Shown here in pieces: positions 1-13,178 of a DNA stretch of 64,000 bases. The stretch comes from Marisa cornuarietis. Taxonomy: Eukaryota > Mollusca > Gastropoda > Architaenioglossa > Ampullariidae. Under the pieces are notes generated by a model, which saw only the letters and a list, made by a program, of their open reading frames with translations, was not told where the DNA came from and did not search any database. The position numbers were made by a program, and so were the translations under genes. Numbering within the stretch: the first letter of the stretch is position 1; each line of letters begins with the position of its first letter. The DNA lies in NCBI GenBank assembly GCA_004794655.1, contig SMMW01000056.1:1364001-1428000 (forward strand). Direction: 5' to 3'.

Positions 1-1428
1 ACAATTGAATGTATTCTCCATAAATAAATAAAGAGAAAACTAAAGACGAGAAGGATGAATAGCAGAAATGACACAAACACAAAGACAACTGGATTTAAAA
101 ACAATTGATGGGGAGAAGGCTCGTACCATCAAAAGGGCTAGGACCAGTTTAGCAACGATGGTTTTGTTTGTGTGTTCTCCCTTGTGAGAAAAGAGAGAGA
201 GAATGAGAAAGGAGACAAGGATGAACAACCCAAATGACACAAGTGGTCATTAGTTCACGCCTGCGACACAGTACCCATTCGCCATCTTGAAAAGTGTTTT
301 TTCACTCCAGATATCTCCTGTCTCTCCAAAGTCCAACAAAGTCTAGCATTTTACAATATCGCATGTATATGCTATTTTGTATAGCTTGAGTTTGGGGACA
401 AGCTGCCTGTCCATTCCCGATGAGGTCACGGCCTCCTGTTGTTATGCAGGCTGTGTGGACACTCAAGTGCCGTGCCTTTTCAGGATGGCGAAGTTACTCC
501 ACCCTCACTGGCCAGTACATCACTAGCTTTGTTAGATATCGAGGTGTATGACAGAGCCTACAGCCACTGATTTTGTTTGCATACCTGTATTTCACCTATG
601 TCAATAAGAAACGCTGAATTCCTTGTGATGTTAGGTAAATCATGAGATAAAGGGGAAGGTGTTTGGAACTGTAAAAATAAATTAAACTAATTTCTGACGC
701 AAACTATATTTTGTTGTTGGTGGTGCTTTTTTTTCCCCTCTCTTACTCGTTTTCGTTCAGTTGTCCAAACAAACTACACCAGAGCCAAACTAACAGCAGT
801 GTAAATGCAAGCTCTGCCCTCTACACTCAGTCCTAACCATGACAGTATGTTCAGATAGAAGCCGTCTCACCTCACCTCTCAGACCCTACAGCAAGTATGG
901 GTGAGAAAGATGTTTTATTGCTAGGCTAGTCGGCAGTGCCTGTGATCTCCACCCTGCCTATTGTCAGGGTAGTAATTGTAGACTACTGACCGCCTGTCCT
1001 AGTCAGCAGAGCGTGAACTCCTACCTCCCCTAGCACGGGTGAAACCATTTTCTTACTCCGGCTAGAAGAACCTCGGCCTTTAAGGAAATGTAAGCAAAAA
1101 TAAAAGTGAAAATTACATAATGAACAGTATACATAAATACAGTATCCAAAGCTAAATGAAAGTCTAGAATATAGAAATACTGCGATATAAAGGATCTGGC
1201 AACCAGTATAGTAAACCATTGTGATGCAGACCTGGCAGGCTGCCTTGACCCTAAAAAACAATAACTGGAAGAGAACAGCTAGTTACCAACACCTGCAGCA
1301 TCACAAAACAACAACTCTTCTCCCCTACCTACCTACCTGAACCATTACCCTTCTCACCCCTTTATCCCATGTGAAGTTGTCATTTAGGTAGAAACACTTT
1401 TCCCTTTAAAACTTAGCAACACAAACTC

Positions 1429-1461
<33 letters not shown>

Positions 1462-1544
1462 TTATATGTGGGCATGTCAGTTTCTGTGAATACGTGTTGT
1501 GTTCGGTGGGTGCATGTCTCTACCATAAACCGTTGAGCACTACA

Positions 1545-1575
<31 letters not shown>
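1429..1575. repeat. TG/GA microsatellites in a duplicated segment
   Basis: A (TG)n(AG)n run at about 1429-1460 and a (TG)n run at about 1549-1575 are each preceded by the motif AACTCTG. Each is followed by a related GTGTTGTGTTYGGTG segment. The pair therefore looks like a diverged tandem duplication of roughly 120 bp that carries the microsatellite with it. Confidence 0.7.
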
Positions 1576-1663
1576 CATTTTCTTGAATATGTGTTGTGTT
1601 TGGTGCGTGTGTATCCTTATTATAATCCTAATTGGTATTAGCCTTAGTTGCGAATCTGAGACT

Positions 1664-1812
1664 TAGGTCATTTCATGGCAAGGCAGCCAGCCCTGTAAAT
1701 GGATGCCACATGCAGAGAAAGAACAGCATGCCCAAGAGAAGAGTTGAACCCATGACTGCCAACCTTCACTGTATTGGCGACAGGCAGTAACCGTTGCCCC
1801 ACCAGGCCGCCC
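1664..1812 (-). mobile_element. tRNA-derived SINE, minus strand
   Basis: Read on the minus strand, the segment starts with a tRNA-like head. It has an A-box-like GGTGGGGCAACGGTTACTG (about 1784-1803) and, about 35 bases on, a B-box-like GGGTTCAACTC (about 1741-1752). No cloverleaf with a paired acceptor stem is seen, so I call it a SINE rather than a tRNA gene. The 5' end is near 1812; the 3' end is uncertain. Confidence 0.55.
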
Positions 1813-2811
1813 AAGTCTTAGTGGGAATAGCATATGACAGTGCTTATCATTACAGAAAATTATATTATATTAAATATTGTGATACTAAATAATAATTTTT
1901 ATGAATATTTAAAAATACTATAATAAAACAAGAATACTACGTGATTTTTTTTTTCGTTTATCTGAGGCGACTCAGAAATGGAAAATTTGTTTGGAAACTT
2001 ACACTTTTCACAGAGGCGGCCAATGGCTGCAACAACAAAAAAATGTGGGCCAGAATTTAGTCAGAATCCACAAAAGCAATTTAAAAAATGTTCAGAAATC
2101 ACAATTTTTTTTTAACAGAACCTCTCCCGTGAGATATGAAAAGCGAAAGATAAACACAATAGGAAAAAAGCCCGATTTATTCAGACACATAACTCTACTT
2201 AACTTAGCAAATCATGCAGTCAATACTGTTTTCGATCGATTTCGTGTGTGAACACTAAAAACAAAGTTTCGAAAATATAAAAAAAAGGAACTGCACTTTA
2301 AACTCTAAAACACGACGAACCCGCGTTCTGCGAGAAAGATGTAGGTTCAAACCCGCGTTCTGCGAGAAAAATGTAGGATCAGAACGTCACATAATACATC
2401 AACACTAACACGGATGCCTAACAAATCCCTGCTAAACATGGATATCATGACATTAACACATTCTGAAACTGCTTCTTCGAATGTGATTAACAACTTATTT
2501 TTCAAAGAATGATTGGTGCGTACCGACGCCTGGCTGTTTTCTGCAAAATATCAAATCGGGATGATGCTTCGCCATTTTGAATAGTTTTAAAAAAACTGGA
2601 ATGCAAAAGTTAAACAGTAATTAAAAAGAAAACTTAGATTAATATTAGAAAAATACGAAACAATAATCACATTACAACTAAGAGGTATTTATTTACAATT
2701 TTAGAGTATTTTTGAAAATTTTTTAATAAAAATAAAATCTTGAACCGCAGGGGAGAGAAATGATAACTTCCTGTTTACCAAGCATGTGGTTTTGCCGTAC
2801 AGCCGAGAAGC

Positions 2812-5800
2812 ATGGATGACACAGAAGCAACGGACGTAACAGCCAAGTCGTTTTTAGATCTTGTAAGTTTCTGTCGACATTAAAGAACGTATCGAGTACA
2901 TAAGTGAATTGATCCTTCTTATGAATCTTCGACAAATTAGCCAATAATACAAATACATTCCTAAAACTTCCTCAAGACGATATCTGTAATTTTCCTTCTT
3001 CAGGGCGTTGTTGATGTGCTTGCAAGTGCTTGTGAGCAACTGAAATGGAAAACTCCGACGAAAATTCAGAAAGAGGCCATTCCAGTGGCATTGTCAGGTA
3101 TATGTCTATATTTACAAAGTACGCGCGTCATGTGTAGTGGGGTATTGTGTGTTATAGGCCTGCATTTAACGTTGTCATTACAATACAGTTTTCTTACATT
3201 TAGTATAGATTGGCTTGTTTGATGAGCCAGAGGGTGGTCAAGATTGCCACCAAGATCACTGGCTTACCACTTACGTGATTTCTATACGCTGGTCACCAAG
3301 TCCTTACCATCTGTGACAGCATTCTTGAACAATATAAACAAATGTACCTAATTTGTGTGTGTGTCGTGCCGCTGGCAATCATCACTAGGAAAATGTGGGT
3401 TTAAGTGTGTGAGGTGTGACCACATTTTGTTTAGTTGTTTATTGATTGGAGTGCACAATAAAGGAAAATTATATAGCAGACAAAAGTTGAAAGTACAGAT
3501 GTGTTGTATAGTCTTCCTTGAGCATTACTCTTAACACAGTCCACACAATGCTCGTCCTTCTTACCCTCCCCCTTCTGCTCTTGCTACTTGTCTACCCATC
3601 TTTCTCTGCAGAATCGCTATATTTTCTATGTTTCTGTTACTTGGTGTCTTTTTGTGTTTTCCATCTTTGTTTTCTGTTTGTCGTCAGTATTGTCGTTTAT
3701 TTTTACGCCCTCTTGTTCTATCCATTTAGTCCATGTCTCTTTCTTGTTTTAAGCGCTAAGAGCATGCTCTCAATGAGTGTGAATATGCACTATAAAAATC
3801 TTCATTTATTGTTGTTGTTATTATTATTATTATAATACAATAATCAGGCCAACCATGGTGCTTTGCTTCCTTTACTGGTTGCCTGTCACAGAATATCACT
3901 TACAAACATGACTATCTTTGCACTAAATGTCTCCATCACTGGGCTTCTAATTACCTTTCTTCCTGCATCGCTCCCTAGACTGCATCCCACCCACATTGTT
4001 CAGCAGCTGACCAACTCCCAACTCTTCACTCCCTGCACTGTGCACTGCTGGCCAGTGAGCCTTTGGATGCGCTGGTCCCTCTTTTCGAACACTTCCCATG
4101 TAGTCCTGGCACTTCAAACTTTGACGTCTTTAAACATTCGTGGTGCCTTGAACTGTTTATTTAGGATCAGTATGCTTCATAGTCTTATAAACTTAATTGA
4201 AATGGCCTCCATTTGAGTCAATAATAATAATAATGTGAACTTATAACACTCAGCATCATGATCAAGATAGATCACACTCTCTGCGCAGACCATTAAATGA
4301 AAGATAACAGTGGATGGTGAGGTCACTATATGCACACTGAACAACATAAAGATGAGGTACAAGAGTAGAACATAAAGCAATGGATGAAGGGATATAGGTG
4401 AGATGGAGTCATTACATGGTTGTTCGCTTGACAAACAGTATTGCAAGGGCGTTAAGTAATTTAGGGATAGTACCTTATGAAAAGATATGTTTTCAGAGAG
4501 CATTTCGAGTCAGAGTCGTGAATGTGGAAGAGAGTTCCACTGCTTAGCAGCACAGTCGGAGAACCTTGTTGATATATTTTTCAGGAAGAGATGTCATTGG
4601 TCTTGCCGAAACAGGATCTGGTAAAACTGGAGCCTTTGCTCTCCCCATCTTGCAAGCACTTTTGCAGGCTCCACAGCGATTGTTTGCTCTTGTCTTGACA
4701 CCTACACGAGAGCTTGCTTACCAGATTTCTGAGCAGTTTGAAGCCTTGGGATCATCTATTGGTGTCAAGTGTGGTGTGTTATTTTATACACTAATCATTC
4801 ATTGCCGTTACTTGCAGCCTCTACCTATTTACAATAATTTTTCTTTAAAAAGCCTTTTATTTTACTCAAAATTTATTTTATGCTGCTATGGCTGGCATAT
4901 GTGATATATCACTTATTTTATGCTTGCTATTCAGACTGACAGAAAAAAATCTTACCAAAGCTTCTGTTCATAAATGCTTTTCTAATTTTTGAATTGAGAC
5001 TTGAGAGCAAAAGGTGTAAACATCAATGTTTTGTTTAATTTTTTTTATTTTGAACAGTCATATTGATAATCAACCATTTAGAACTGTTGCGTTTATATGA
5101 TATATATATATATTCGCTTTTTATTTTACCTTATCACATAAAATGCTTTACCAGTTCTTTACAGGATTCGGAAGTAAATTGTCATGAATTTAGATTTTGG
5201 AAAATATTTAGCTTTAAATTTAATTGAAAGGCATTCAAGAATTTTTTCAGAATCTTGCACTTTCATCCACTTATTACAGCTGTGATTGTTGGAGGGATGG
5301 ACATGATGACCCAAGCAATTATGCTTGGGAAAAAGCCTCACATAATTGTTGGTAAGTGGAGTCTCCCTCTTTCACAAGTCTTTGGGTGTCTGCGTTTAAT
5401 TCATGAAGTAATTGGGTTTCTCTGTAACAAAAAAAAAAGGCAATGAATGACTACAAAATGCAAAAGGATATTCATATCATCATGCCTTGTCAATTCATTT
5501 TCCTTTCAGCCACTCCTGGTCGGCTGGTTGATCACTTGGAAAATACAAAAGGTTTCAGTCTTCGATCTGTGAAATACCTGGTAAATCTTTCTGTTGTTTT
5601 CTTAAATGCTTTTTTGATTTTGTGTGAATATGATGATCATAATGGCAAGTCTATAAGCAACAATTATGTTTTGTATTTAACTTTATCTTTTATAATTTAT
5701 ACTGATATTGACATTGTATTGTGTTGATCCACCCAGAGGGAGGTTTTTTTATAGACAATTTTGTTTTATTGAGTCCTGTCAATCAAAATAACCATCTTCT

Positions 5801-8800
5801 TTGACATTACTTTTGATTGACTTTGTTGAAGGTTATGGATGAAGCTGACAGGATCTTGAATATGGATTTTGAATCCGAGGTAATTAGTCGTGATTTGATA
5901 GAAATTTTCTCATTCAGCTCAAATATTTCTATATGTTTTAGAAGTTTTAGGAGATATCGTAATTTCACACCAGTGTGCCTACTTGTGGCTCAAGTGATAT
6001 TTAAGAGAAAAACAAGCTTTTTTTATCAGGACGCCAAAAGTCATTTGTAAAAGTGTACATAATTTGTTAGAGCTGTTATTGTGTCCTTAGTTAATAGATG
6101 AGTCTTTTGTTCAGGTAGACAAAATACTAAAGGTGATTCCAAGAGAGAGAAGGACATACTTGTATTCAGCCACAATGACCAAAAAGGTACATTTCTTCAG
6201 CATAATTTTGTCTGTTTTATGGTAAATTTTTGTTTTGATGTACAAGTTCACCTGTCCGTGCATACAGATGCATCTCTTGCTTGTGCTCCCCCCCCCACAA
6301 CCTTCTCACTCCCCCTCCTCTCTCTGTCATCATCGTGTTTAATCATTTTTCCCTCGTTAGGATGAGGGATAGATGCAAGAAAGCAGCATGTGGTCCTATT
6401 TTAATACTGTCATTCCTGCATCCTAAACAGGTTCAGAAGCTGCAAAGAGCCTCCCTTGTGGATCCCGTTAAAGTGGAAGTTTCCAATAAATATCAGACAG
6501 TTGCCACCCTTCAGCAGTCCTACATATTCATCCCAGCTAAATATAAGGTTCGTTATTTATAAATGACATGAAAATTGTTTTTTAGATTAGTCAAGAATTA
6601 TTCTTAGATTAGCCAACTTCTTACAGACAAGATCACTTATCTTTTGTATTCTTCTGGCAGGTATAACACAGACAAGAAAAGTTAAAAAGAATGCTTGTTA
6701 TATTTTTCTTGTTCATCATTTAATTTTTCCAGATCTGTCCATTGTGTGATGTTTGGATGAGGTGTGTAGGGTCAGATACATTTAAAGCATATTATGAAGA
6801 CAAAAAAGTAGATTCTGTAGCAGTTTTTAGTCTGTAATGGAGGCCACTTCTTTTTAACCCTACATGGCAGTTAATAAGTGCAACTGGTGTTCTCTTATGT
6901 GTACTGCTGCAAGCCCATGTCTTATCAAATTCAGAGGAAGATTACTTTTCATTTACAAACATGAATTCTAAAAAGGCTGTATTTGGTCATCTTACAGGAT
7001 GTCTACCTGGTGTACATCTTAAACGAACTTGCAGGCAACTCCTTCATGGTGTTTTGCAGTACATGTGCCAACACCCAGCGCATCGCTCTCTTGTTGCGCA
7101 ACATGGGCTTTACTGCCATTCCTCTGCATGGGCAAATGAGTCAGGTAACTTGGCATTGAGTCATTACTGAGCATCAAAGCACATCTTTTCCATAAGCACT
7201 ATTCTTAAACACAGTCCACTACTAACCTGTTCTCTCCTTTTCTTCCTTCCTCTTTTATAGCTCATAATTCGTGTATCCTTCTGCTCTTGTTACTTGTCTA
7301 CCCATCTTTCTCTGCAGAATCACTATATTTTCTATGTTCCTGTTACTTGGTGTCTTTTTGTGTTTTCCATCTTTGTTTTCTGTTTGTCGTCAGTTTATTC
7401 TTACGCCCTCATGTTCTGTCCATTTAGTCCATGTCTCTTCCTTGTTTTAAGTGCTAAGAGCATGCTCTCAATGAGTGTGAATATGCGCTATAAAAATCTT
7501 CGTTTATTATTATTATCCTGCCTATATCCCTTTGTTGATAACTTTTCATTGTTACTGTGTTGTCTTTTTGTGTTCAGTGTCTTATGTACTTTATTTTCAT
7601 CATTGCCTGTCTTTTTGTTCCTTCATGTACAACACATTAGCCTATTGTTTTATCAGATGTTGAGTGGATTCTCTTGCACATTCTGCACTATATATTGCAC
7701 ATTTTGTTATCATACTTTTGTCCTTTTGTATTCTGCATTTTATGCTTAAGGTTAAATCAGCTCAACCCATTCACCATTGAGATATTCCACTCTTTTCCAG
7801 GAGTTATCTACAATTTATAGTTTCTTCTTCATCATGCTTTCATGTTATTTCTATGCACACATTCGCCTGCTCAATATATGGTCTCTTTATGCATGCTTGC
7901 ACACACACATACACCAGAGAAAGGCACTTACGGTTATTCCAGGAGAACAGCTTGAGGCTGGCAGGAAGGAAAACAAACTGACCGATGGACAATTGTCAGC
8001 CGTAACTGAATGTCATCCTGAGACGCTACCGAGTCAATAGCCTGCTTCCTTAAAGACAACCACTCCCTATACCATTTTTAGTAACAAAATTTCTTTCTTT
8101 GAGAAATCTTTCAAAATAAATATTATCTAGTTCTCTTTCATCTTCATCTGTGGGGCCCTTCTCAGTTCTGGTGAGACACTGGAGAGGCATACTCACCAGC
8201 CAGGCAAGAAGGGATGAGGGGTGGGTTGGTTGATTTTGTGTTCTCTTCGTTCATTGGTCATCACTACCCAATCAGGACTGGACAGCTGGAACTGGGTAGC
8301 TAGAGGGCAATATCTGCATCTAGTAATTACTTGAAGAAAGAAATTTTACTACCAAAAGTGGTGTGTCGTGAAACAGCATGAGACATTTAAGCAGCAAAAC
8401 CAGTCCTGAAAGTACATTGTCTTTGAGCAGGCTTTTTGTTCCCATCCATCTTATTCTCTGGTTGGTTGGTTTATTTAGTAGGAAAGTGCCTCCACCTTGT
8501 GGTGATTTTGCACGATGGGGGAAAAGGTTCGGGTGTAGGAAACCAGAGTACCTGGAGAAAACCCCCGGCGCCCAGGTTCGAACAGGTGTCACAGAGAGTG
8601 TCTTGAGACGAGATCTGAACCCTGAGCCGCTCACTGCAGTGTTGACAAGCGAGTGTTTTAACCACTACACGAACCAGGGCCCCTATCTTATTCTCTGTCC
8701 TCTCCCACCTAAGAAAAGTTTTATTACTTACTGTGACCAGCATATACTAGACCTATTCTTGAAATACAACATGAAATTGTAGAACCACATCCAGCTGCTT

Positions 8801-11800
8801 TATTCAGTGTAGAGGGAAATTATTTTACCAAGCCAGACAGCAGAGAACTGAAATTTACATGAGCTTTTCAAGGAAAATTGTCTCAGGGCTTGATGTACAT
8901 TTGTTGTAAATTATTTTTCTTTGTGTTGCAGGCTAAAAGATTGGGTGCTCTTAATAAATTTAAGAGCAAAGATCGGTCAATCCTAATTGCCACCGACGTT
9001 GCCAGCAGGTAATTTTAGATTATTGTTTTATTTATTTTCTTTAATATTTTTTGTCTTTGGATGGGTTTTATTCTTATGTGTTAGGTTTGCATTTGTTAGT
9101 TTGTAGCGATTGACTGTTTAAACACCCTTGTGTGCATCTGTGCTGACTTTTGTGGGGAAAAAAAGAGAGAGGAAAGGTTTTCTTCAGAATATTTGAAAAT
9201 ATTTGTTAAAGAAACCTTGACATGTCTTACAAAGTGCATCAAATACTGTAATGCTGTTATATCTTCAAAAGTATTTTCTGTCGTAATCATTTTTATATTA
9301 TATACAAAATCTCCAGGCTACCAAGAAAATAGGCTCAGTTCATCCTAAAATGCAAGCCTATTTGCATGAAAACTTTTATCTTTTGTGTGGTGTCTTAGAG
9401 AATCTTTCAGGCATGCATCAGTACACCTGATGCTAATGTCATACAAAAGTTATGTGGTGAGAAAGTCCTGTATGACTTTAGTTCAGGTAGGATGGCCCCT
9501 CCAGTGCTAACAGTCAAACTTGGTTTAGCATATAAAGCACTTTTCTAAGGAAATTGAGAGCATCACAAAAAAGTCAAATTGCACAGGCAAGACTCTCATT
9601 TCTTTTGTTTGCAAGTGATACAAAGTTTTTATCACTAATTATTTTTACATTTATTTACATGTTCATATTTTAAAAATCTCGCCTATGCAATTATAATATG
9701 CTGGCATGTATTTTTAAACATTATCAGCACCTATGATTATCATGGGTTACATGGTTTAAATAATGTTAATATATTTTTATGTCTGTCGACATTACTTCAG
9801 TAGGAATATTTGAATACTGGTTATAGATGCTCCAAATTTGCCGTAACTGTTATAAGATCCATGATAGTGTCACTGTAATAGTCAAGTAAAAGTAATGATC
9901 TTTTAACCATAGAAGTACCTAGGTTTTTGCATTTTCTAATGGGTTTAGCAAAAGTTTTGTGGGTCTTTGTTAGAGTTCTACTCTAGAGTAAATGTGGGCA
10001 ATTTCTGAAAAACGTGTGGAATTTACTGCATGCTACATGTAAACCAGCAATTTATATATATTATTAGTGTGTTTGCTTTAAATGTCTACAGCAACATAAT
10101 TACAACTGTGAATTCACACATAATTAAAATGTCTCAATTTAAGATACAGCAAACAAATATATTTCAGAGAATTAAAAATCATAAACAAATATGAATGTGA
10201 ACACCATGCATTATATTCACATGCGAAACAGCAAATTATACAGGTTGTGACACAAATTCAAGAAATATGTACGCCCTGTGCAGTCTATACACATGGGACA
10301 AAGCAAATTATGTATTGTAAGTTAGAGACACCAATGTAAGATATGTACACTACTACACAGGTCTTTGTTTTTTGTTAACTGTAAATGTGGGAACATGGAT
10401 TGAATTCCAGATTCTTTATTATGGACCTTATTACGAATACATAAATCGGTGCTTATCTAATTTGATAGCCACTACACCAGCCCAAGAGGTCTTATTCTGG
10501 TTTCAAAATAATTTTTGCATGAATAGAAACTATGGGAAAGAATAGTTTTGCATCTTTTGATCTCTTGCATTGAAAACTATTTGGATCAAATCAAGTGCCT
10601 ATGTTGTCACTGTATTGGCCGTCTCTTCTGATGTTTTTTGGTTTATTAGAATCAGTAAGCTATAGACACGTGAATCCTATTGTGAGCACTTTGTTTATGA
10701 TATTGGGGATTGATTTATTTCAGAGGCCTTGACATTCCACATGTGGATGTTGTGTTGAATTTAGACATCCCCACTCACTCTAAGGACTACCTCCACAGAG
10801 TTGGTCGCACAGCACGTGCAGGTCGATCTGGCAAAGCCATCACTTTTGTTTCACAGTAAGTTGCAACAGACATGGTTAACAAAGTATTACAAACATTTTA
10901 TCAGGAAGTTTTGCTTTGGTGTCACTTCAGTTTCAAAATATACAGCCAGTAATGCGGATTATCAAATAGTCAGAGCCAAGATGACTGTCTAAATGGCTTG
11001 AAAAATTTGTCACTGATATCATATGAACATGGAGTCAGAAAATGTGATTGATGGTGTATTCATTCTTTAAAATATTTTTGCATCTCTATAACAATAATGA
11101 ATACTTGGAGAGTAATGTCCCTTCGCATAACTGGCTGGAGGGGGCTAGCTCTCTGTATTTGTTGTTGTCTTCGATGACCTGTTGTGAGTTTCGTGCCTAT
11201 TATTTGACACATGCTTCTTCGTCTTTCTGTTCGATGATTTGCTTGTCTGCGGCCACTTTGGTTCTGACTACGGCCTTCTGCGTTCCCATCAAAAGCCAGC
11301 CTGTTCGTGACGGTTTCTTGCGCCATTCGTCGCATGATTTTGTTGACTTGAGATCTTTACACTCATATTTTATCCACTTTGATCACTGCAAATTTGACAA
11401 TTTCTCATCACCGAATAGCTTCGCTACATTTTAGCTTCTAGATCAACATGCACCAGCAGTGTGGACTGAAACCTTCTGATGTCTTGTGAACTGTTGCACA
11501 CGGTCTTTGTGTTGAGGCGACGCCTCTGCCAGCAATTTGTGTGTACACGCCAGACATGGATCTACAGTTTGATCTACAACTACAGACTTTGCGTTTGCTG
11601 CGTGGTCATGTAGACCCCAGCTTATCTAGGATGATGTGCTCTATGGACAAGAACTATTTCCAGTTATATATTAATATATATATATATATATTAATATATA
11701 TATATTAATCTGCTTTTATCCTGGATTAATAATGACGTTGTGGATCTGCACTACTTTATCGATACCTCTTTCACATCCTAATCTGTGAAAAAGATCATCT

Positions 11801-13178
11801 GTGAAAGCTGACGAACAGTTGAACATCTTGACACTAATATATCAGTGGATTTGCAGTGCTTCTCTTCTCATTTTGGTTTTTCAAATAGACATTCTGCAGG
11901 CAACCTAATGAGCAGCCAAAACAAAAAAAAAACAACTCTCATTCTATGACAGGACTTATGGTGTGAACAGGAACATTTGCCGCCTGGATAAGTTTTTCAA
12001 ATGATTTGTGCACAGTGGAGCACCTTCTTGCTAGATATCATTCATGCTATCTCATCTGGCATTCTCTAGACAACAATGTTGCATGTTATGTTGCGTGCAT
12101 CCATATCTGGTGGGGTTTTTTTTGGGGGGGGGTCGTAAAGTGCCATGAGCCTGTTCATAGGACCAGGATATGGCGCTGTACAAATTTACTATATTATATA
12201 TTATTTTACTTGCCACCACTGACTTAAGACAGACATGACGGAATTGCAAACATTTTTTTTATCTAGCCTGATAAAATGTATATTCACTAATGGTGCAGAA
12301 CTTTTGTACATATGAAGCAGACTGTTTCTAAAGTGTTGACCAGTGTGGCTTTCTGCTCAGATATGACGTGGAGCTGTATCAAAGGATCGAGCACCTTATC
12401 AACCAGAAGCTTCCACTCTACAAGACAGAGGAGCAGGATGTGATGCAGCTGATGGAGCGAGTGACTGAAGCTCAGCGCATTGCCAAGATGGTGGGTGTAT
12501 CTTTAGAACCTGCAGTAAAAATTGTGGAATTTTTTACAGTTGAGGGTTCCTTTAAGCAAATAATTTTAAGCATTATTAACAGCAGGGTGCTATCTTAGTG
12601 TCAACTGTGGCAGATAATTTCATGCATTTCAGTGGCAATTACAGACAATGTTAGGTGAAATTATCAGATGGTGTGTGGGCTACAGGAATTATTAGGATAA
12701 CAATGGTTGACAGTTTATTAGTTAGGCTCTCAGATGAACATTGTGAACATTAAAATACTATCCCAAGTTACTTTTCTTTTAGCAGTGTCAGCAGCTGTTA
12801 TTGCTGACTCAAAATAAATTTCACTTTTTTTCCAGCTGGTCATAAACCCATATTCTGGACATTATAATTCTGAGAATCTTAATAATAACAGTACATTTCA
12901 TATGTGAGACCATGGACTTTTTTTTATAAACTCCTCTTTACACCTTAGATCAATTTAGAGAAAATGTAATAATAAAACCATCATCAAACTTGCACCATAC
13001 GGAAATTCCTGTTATATCAATTATATTCTATATAATTTTATATGATTTTCAGGAAATGAATGATGCTGTTGACAAGAGGAAGAAGAGAAGAGCTCGTGAA
13101 GATGATGATGATAAGGAGGACACAGAAGAATCCAGGGGGATTCGCAAAAAGTTTAAAAAGAAAAAGAACAAGAGCTGA
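2812..13178 (+). CDS. DDX47: DEAD-box ATP-dependent RNA helicase, DDX47/Rrp3 family (13 exons)
   Basis: Exons: 2812-2862, 3004-3097, 4585-4773, 5280-5351, 5510-5580, 5832-5879, 6115-6186, 6431-6547, 6998-7144, 8932-9008, 10724-10855, 12361-12490, 13053-13178. All are joined by GT-AG introns with consistent phase and give 441 residues, close to animal DDX47 (about 455). In order: a Q-motif region ([11 protein letters not shown]), Walker A AETGSGKT (56-63), PTRELA (88-93), TPGR, DEAD (162-165), SAT (193-195), motif [12 protein letters not shown] (337-346) and a lysine/arginine-rich tail. All helicase motifs are intact. DDX47 and yeast Rrp3 are nucleolar helicases needed for pre-rRNA processing of the small subunit; that role is inferred from the family. 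The start is the only early ATG in frame with the exon 1 donor (CTT|GTAAGT). The gene is single copy here and shows no link to its neighbours. Confidence 0.96.
3510..3836 (+). mobile_element. dispersed ~300-bp repeat with (TTA)n tail, copy 1 (DDX47 intron 2)
   Basis: It matches segments near 7195-7520 (plus) and 27151-27450 (minus, with copies in the other tandem units). Shared landmarks are AACACAGTCCAC near the 5' end, a central TTACTTGGTGTCTTTTTGTG, then AAGAGCATGCTCTCAATGAG, then GCNCTATAAAAATCTTC followed by a TTA/TTG trinucleotide tail. The simple tail on one end suggests retroposition. No tRNA head was found. The long hydrophobic open frame here is a by-product of the T-rich repeat, not a gene. 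Confidence 0.7.
3860..4233 (+). pseudogene. decayed 3' end of a non-LTR retrotransposon ORF
   Basis: One frame reads LHWLPVTE near 3870, the hallmark of the C-terminal segment of many animal LINE reverse transcriptase ORFs. A later frame carries an FKHSW-like stretch near 4125, where intact elements have FK..LKTHLF. Several stops and frame changes interrupt it. It ends near an (AAT)n tract at about 4220-4233, as expected of a LINE tail. It is non-functional and lies in DDX47 intron 2. Confidence 0.5.
7190..7520 (+). mobile_element. dispersed ~300-bp repeat with (TTA)n tail, copy 2 (DDX47 intron 9)
   Basis: This is the same family as 3510-3836, with the same order of landmarks and a tail GCGCTATAAAAATCTTCG followed by TTATTATTA near 7488-7517. 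It shows small indels against copy 1, so it is an independent, older insertion. The 151-residue hydrophobic frame over it is a composition artefact. Confidence 0.7.
8458..8686 (-). mobile_element. tRNA-derived SINE in DDX47 intron 9, minus strand
   Basis: On the minus strand it begins near 8686 with a head containing GTGTAGTGGTTAAAACACT (A box) and GGGTTCAGATCTC (B box, about 8618-8631). A body follows with GCGCCGGGGGTTTTCTCCAG and a pyrimidine-rich end. The same head and body occur on the plus strand at 44401-44612, which defines the family. Confidence 0.72.
9009..10723 (+). other. DDX47 intron 10, no recognised content
   Basis: This 1.7-kb AT-rich intron lies between the exons that encode the [11 protein letters not shown] and [10 protein letters not shown] parts of helicase domain 2. 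The donor is AG|GTAATT and the acceptor TTTATTTCAG. I see no repeat family, exon or RNA gene in it. Confidence 0.7.
10856..12360 (+). other. DDX47 intron 11 with a TA microsatellite
   Basis: The intron is flanked by CA|GTAAGT and GCTCAG|A. It holds an imperfect (TA)n tract at about 11664-11709 and a more GC-balanced stretch at 11120-11440 that is open on both strands without a recognisable domain. The latter may be an old transposon piece, but I could not name it. Confidence 0.55.

Larger units (their letters stand above)
1..2811. other. non-coding region upstream of the DDX47 gene
   Basis: I see no convincing exon on either strand. The stretch is AT-rich and holds a tRNA-headed SINE (about 1664-1812, minus strand), two TG-rich microsatellites and a short tandem duplication near 2318-2375, where a CCCGCGTTCTGCGAGAAA block occurs twice. 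The 5' UTR and promoter of the helicase gene must lie in the right part, but no TATA box or initiator can be assigned with confidence. Confidence 0.6.

Noticed and set aside
7294..7749. 151-codon hydrophobic open frame in DDX47 intron 9
   Set aside because: It lies over the (TTA)n-tailed dispersed repeat and T-rich sequence. The hydrophobic composition follows from T-rich DNA.
8320..8782. Overlapping open frames on both strands
   Set aside because: They fall on the tRNA-headed SINE at 8458-8686, and there is no domain or splice support.
11060..11434. Open frames on both strands in DDX47 intron 11
   Set aside because: There is no recognisable domain, no splice-site support and no second copy in the window.
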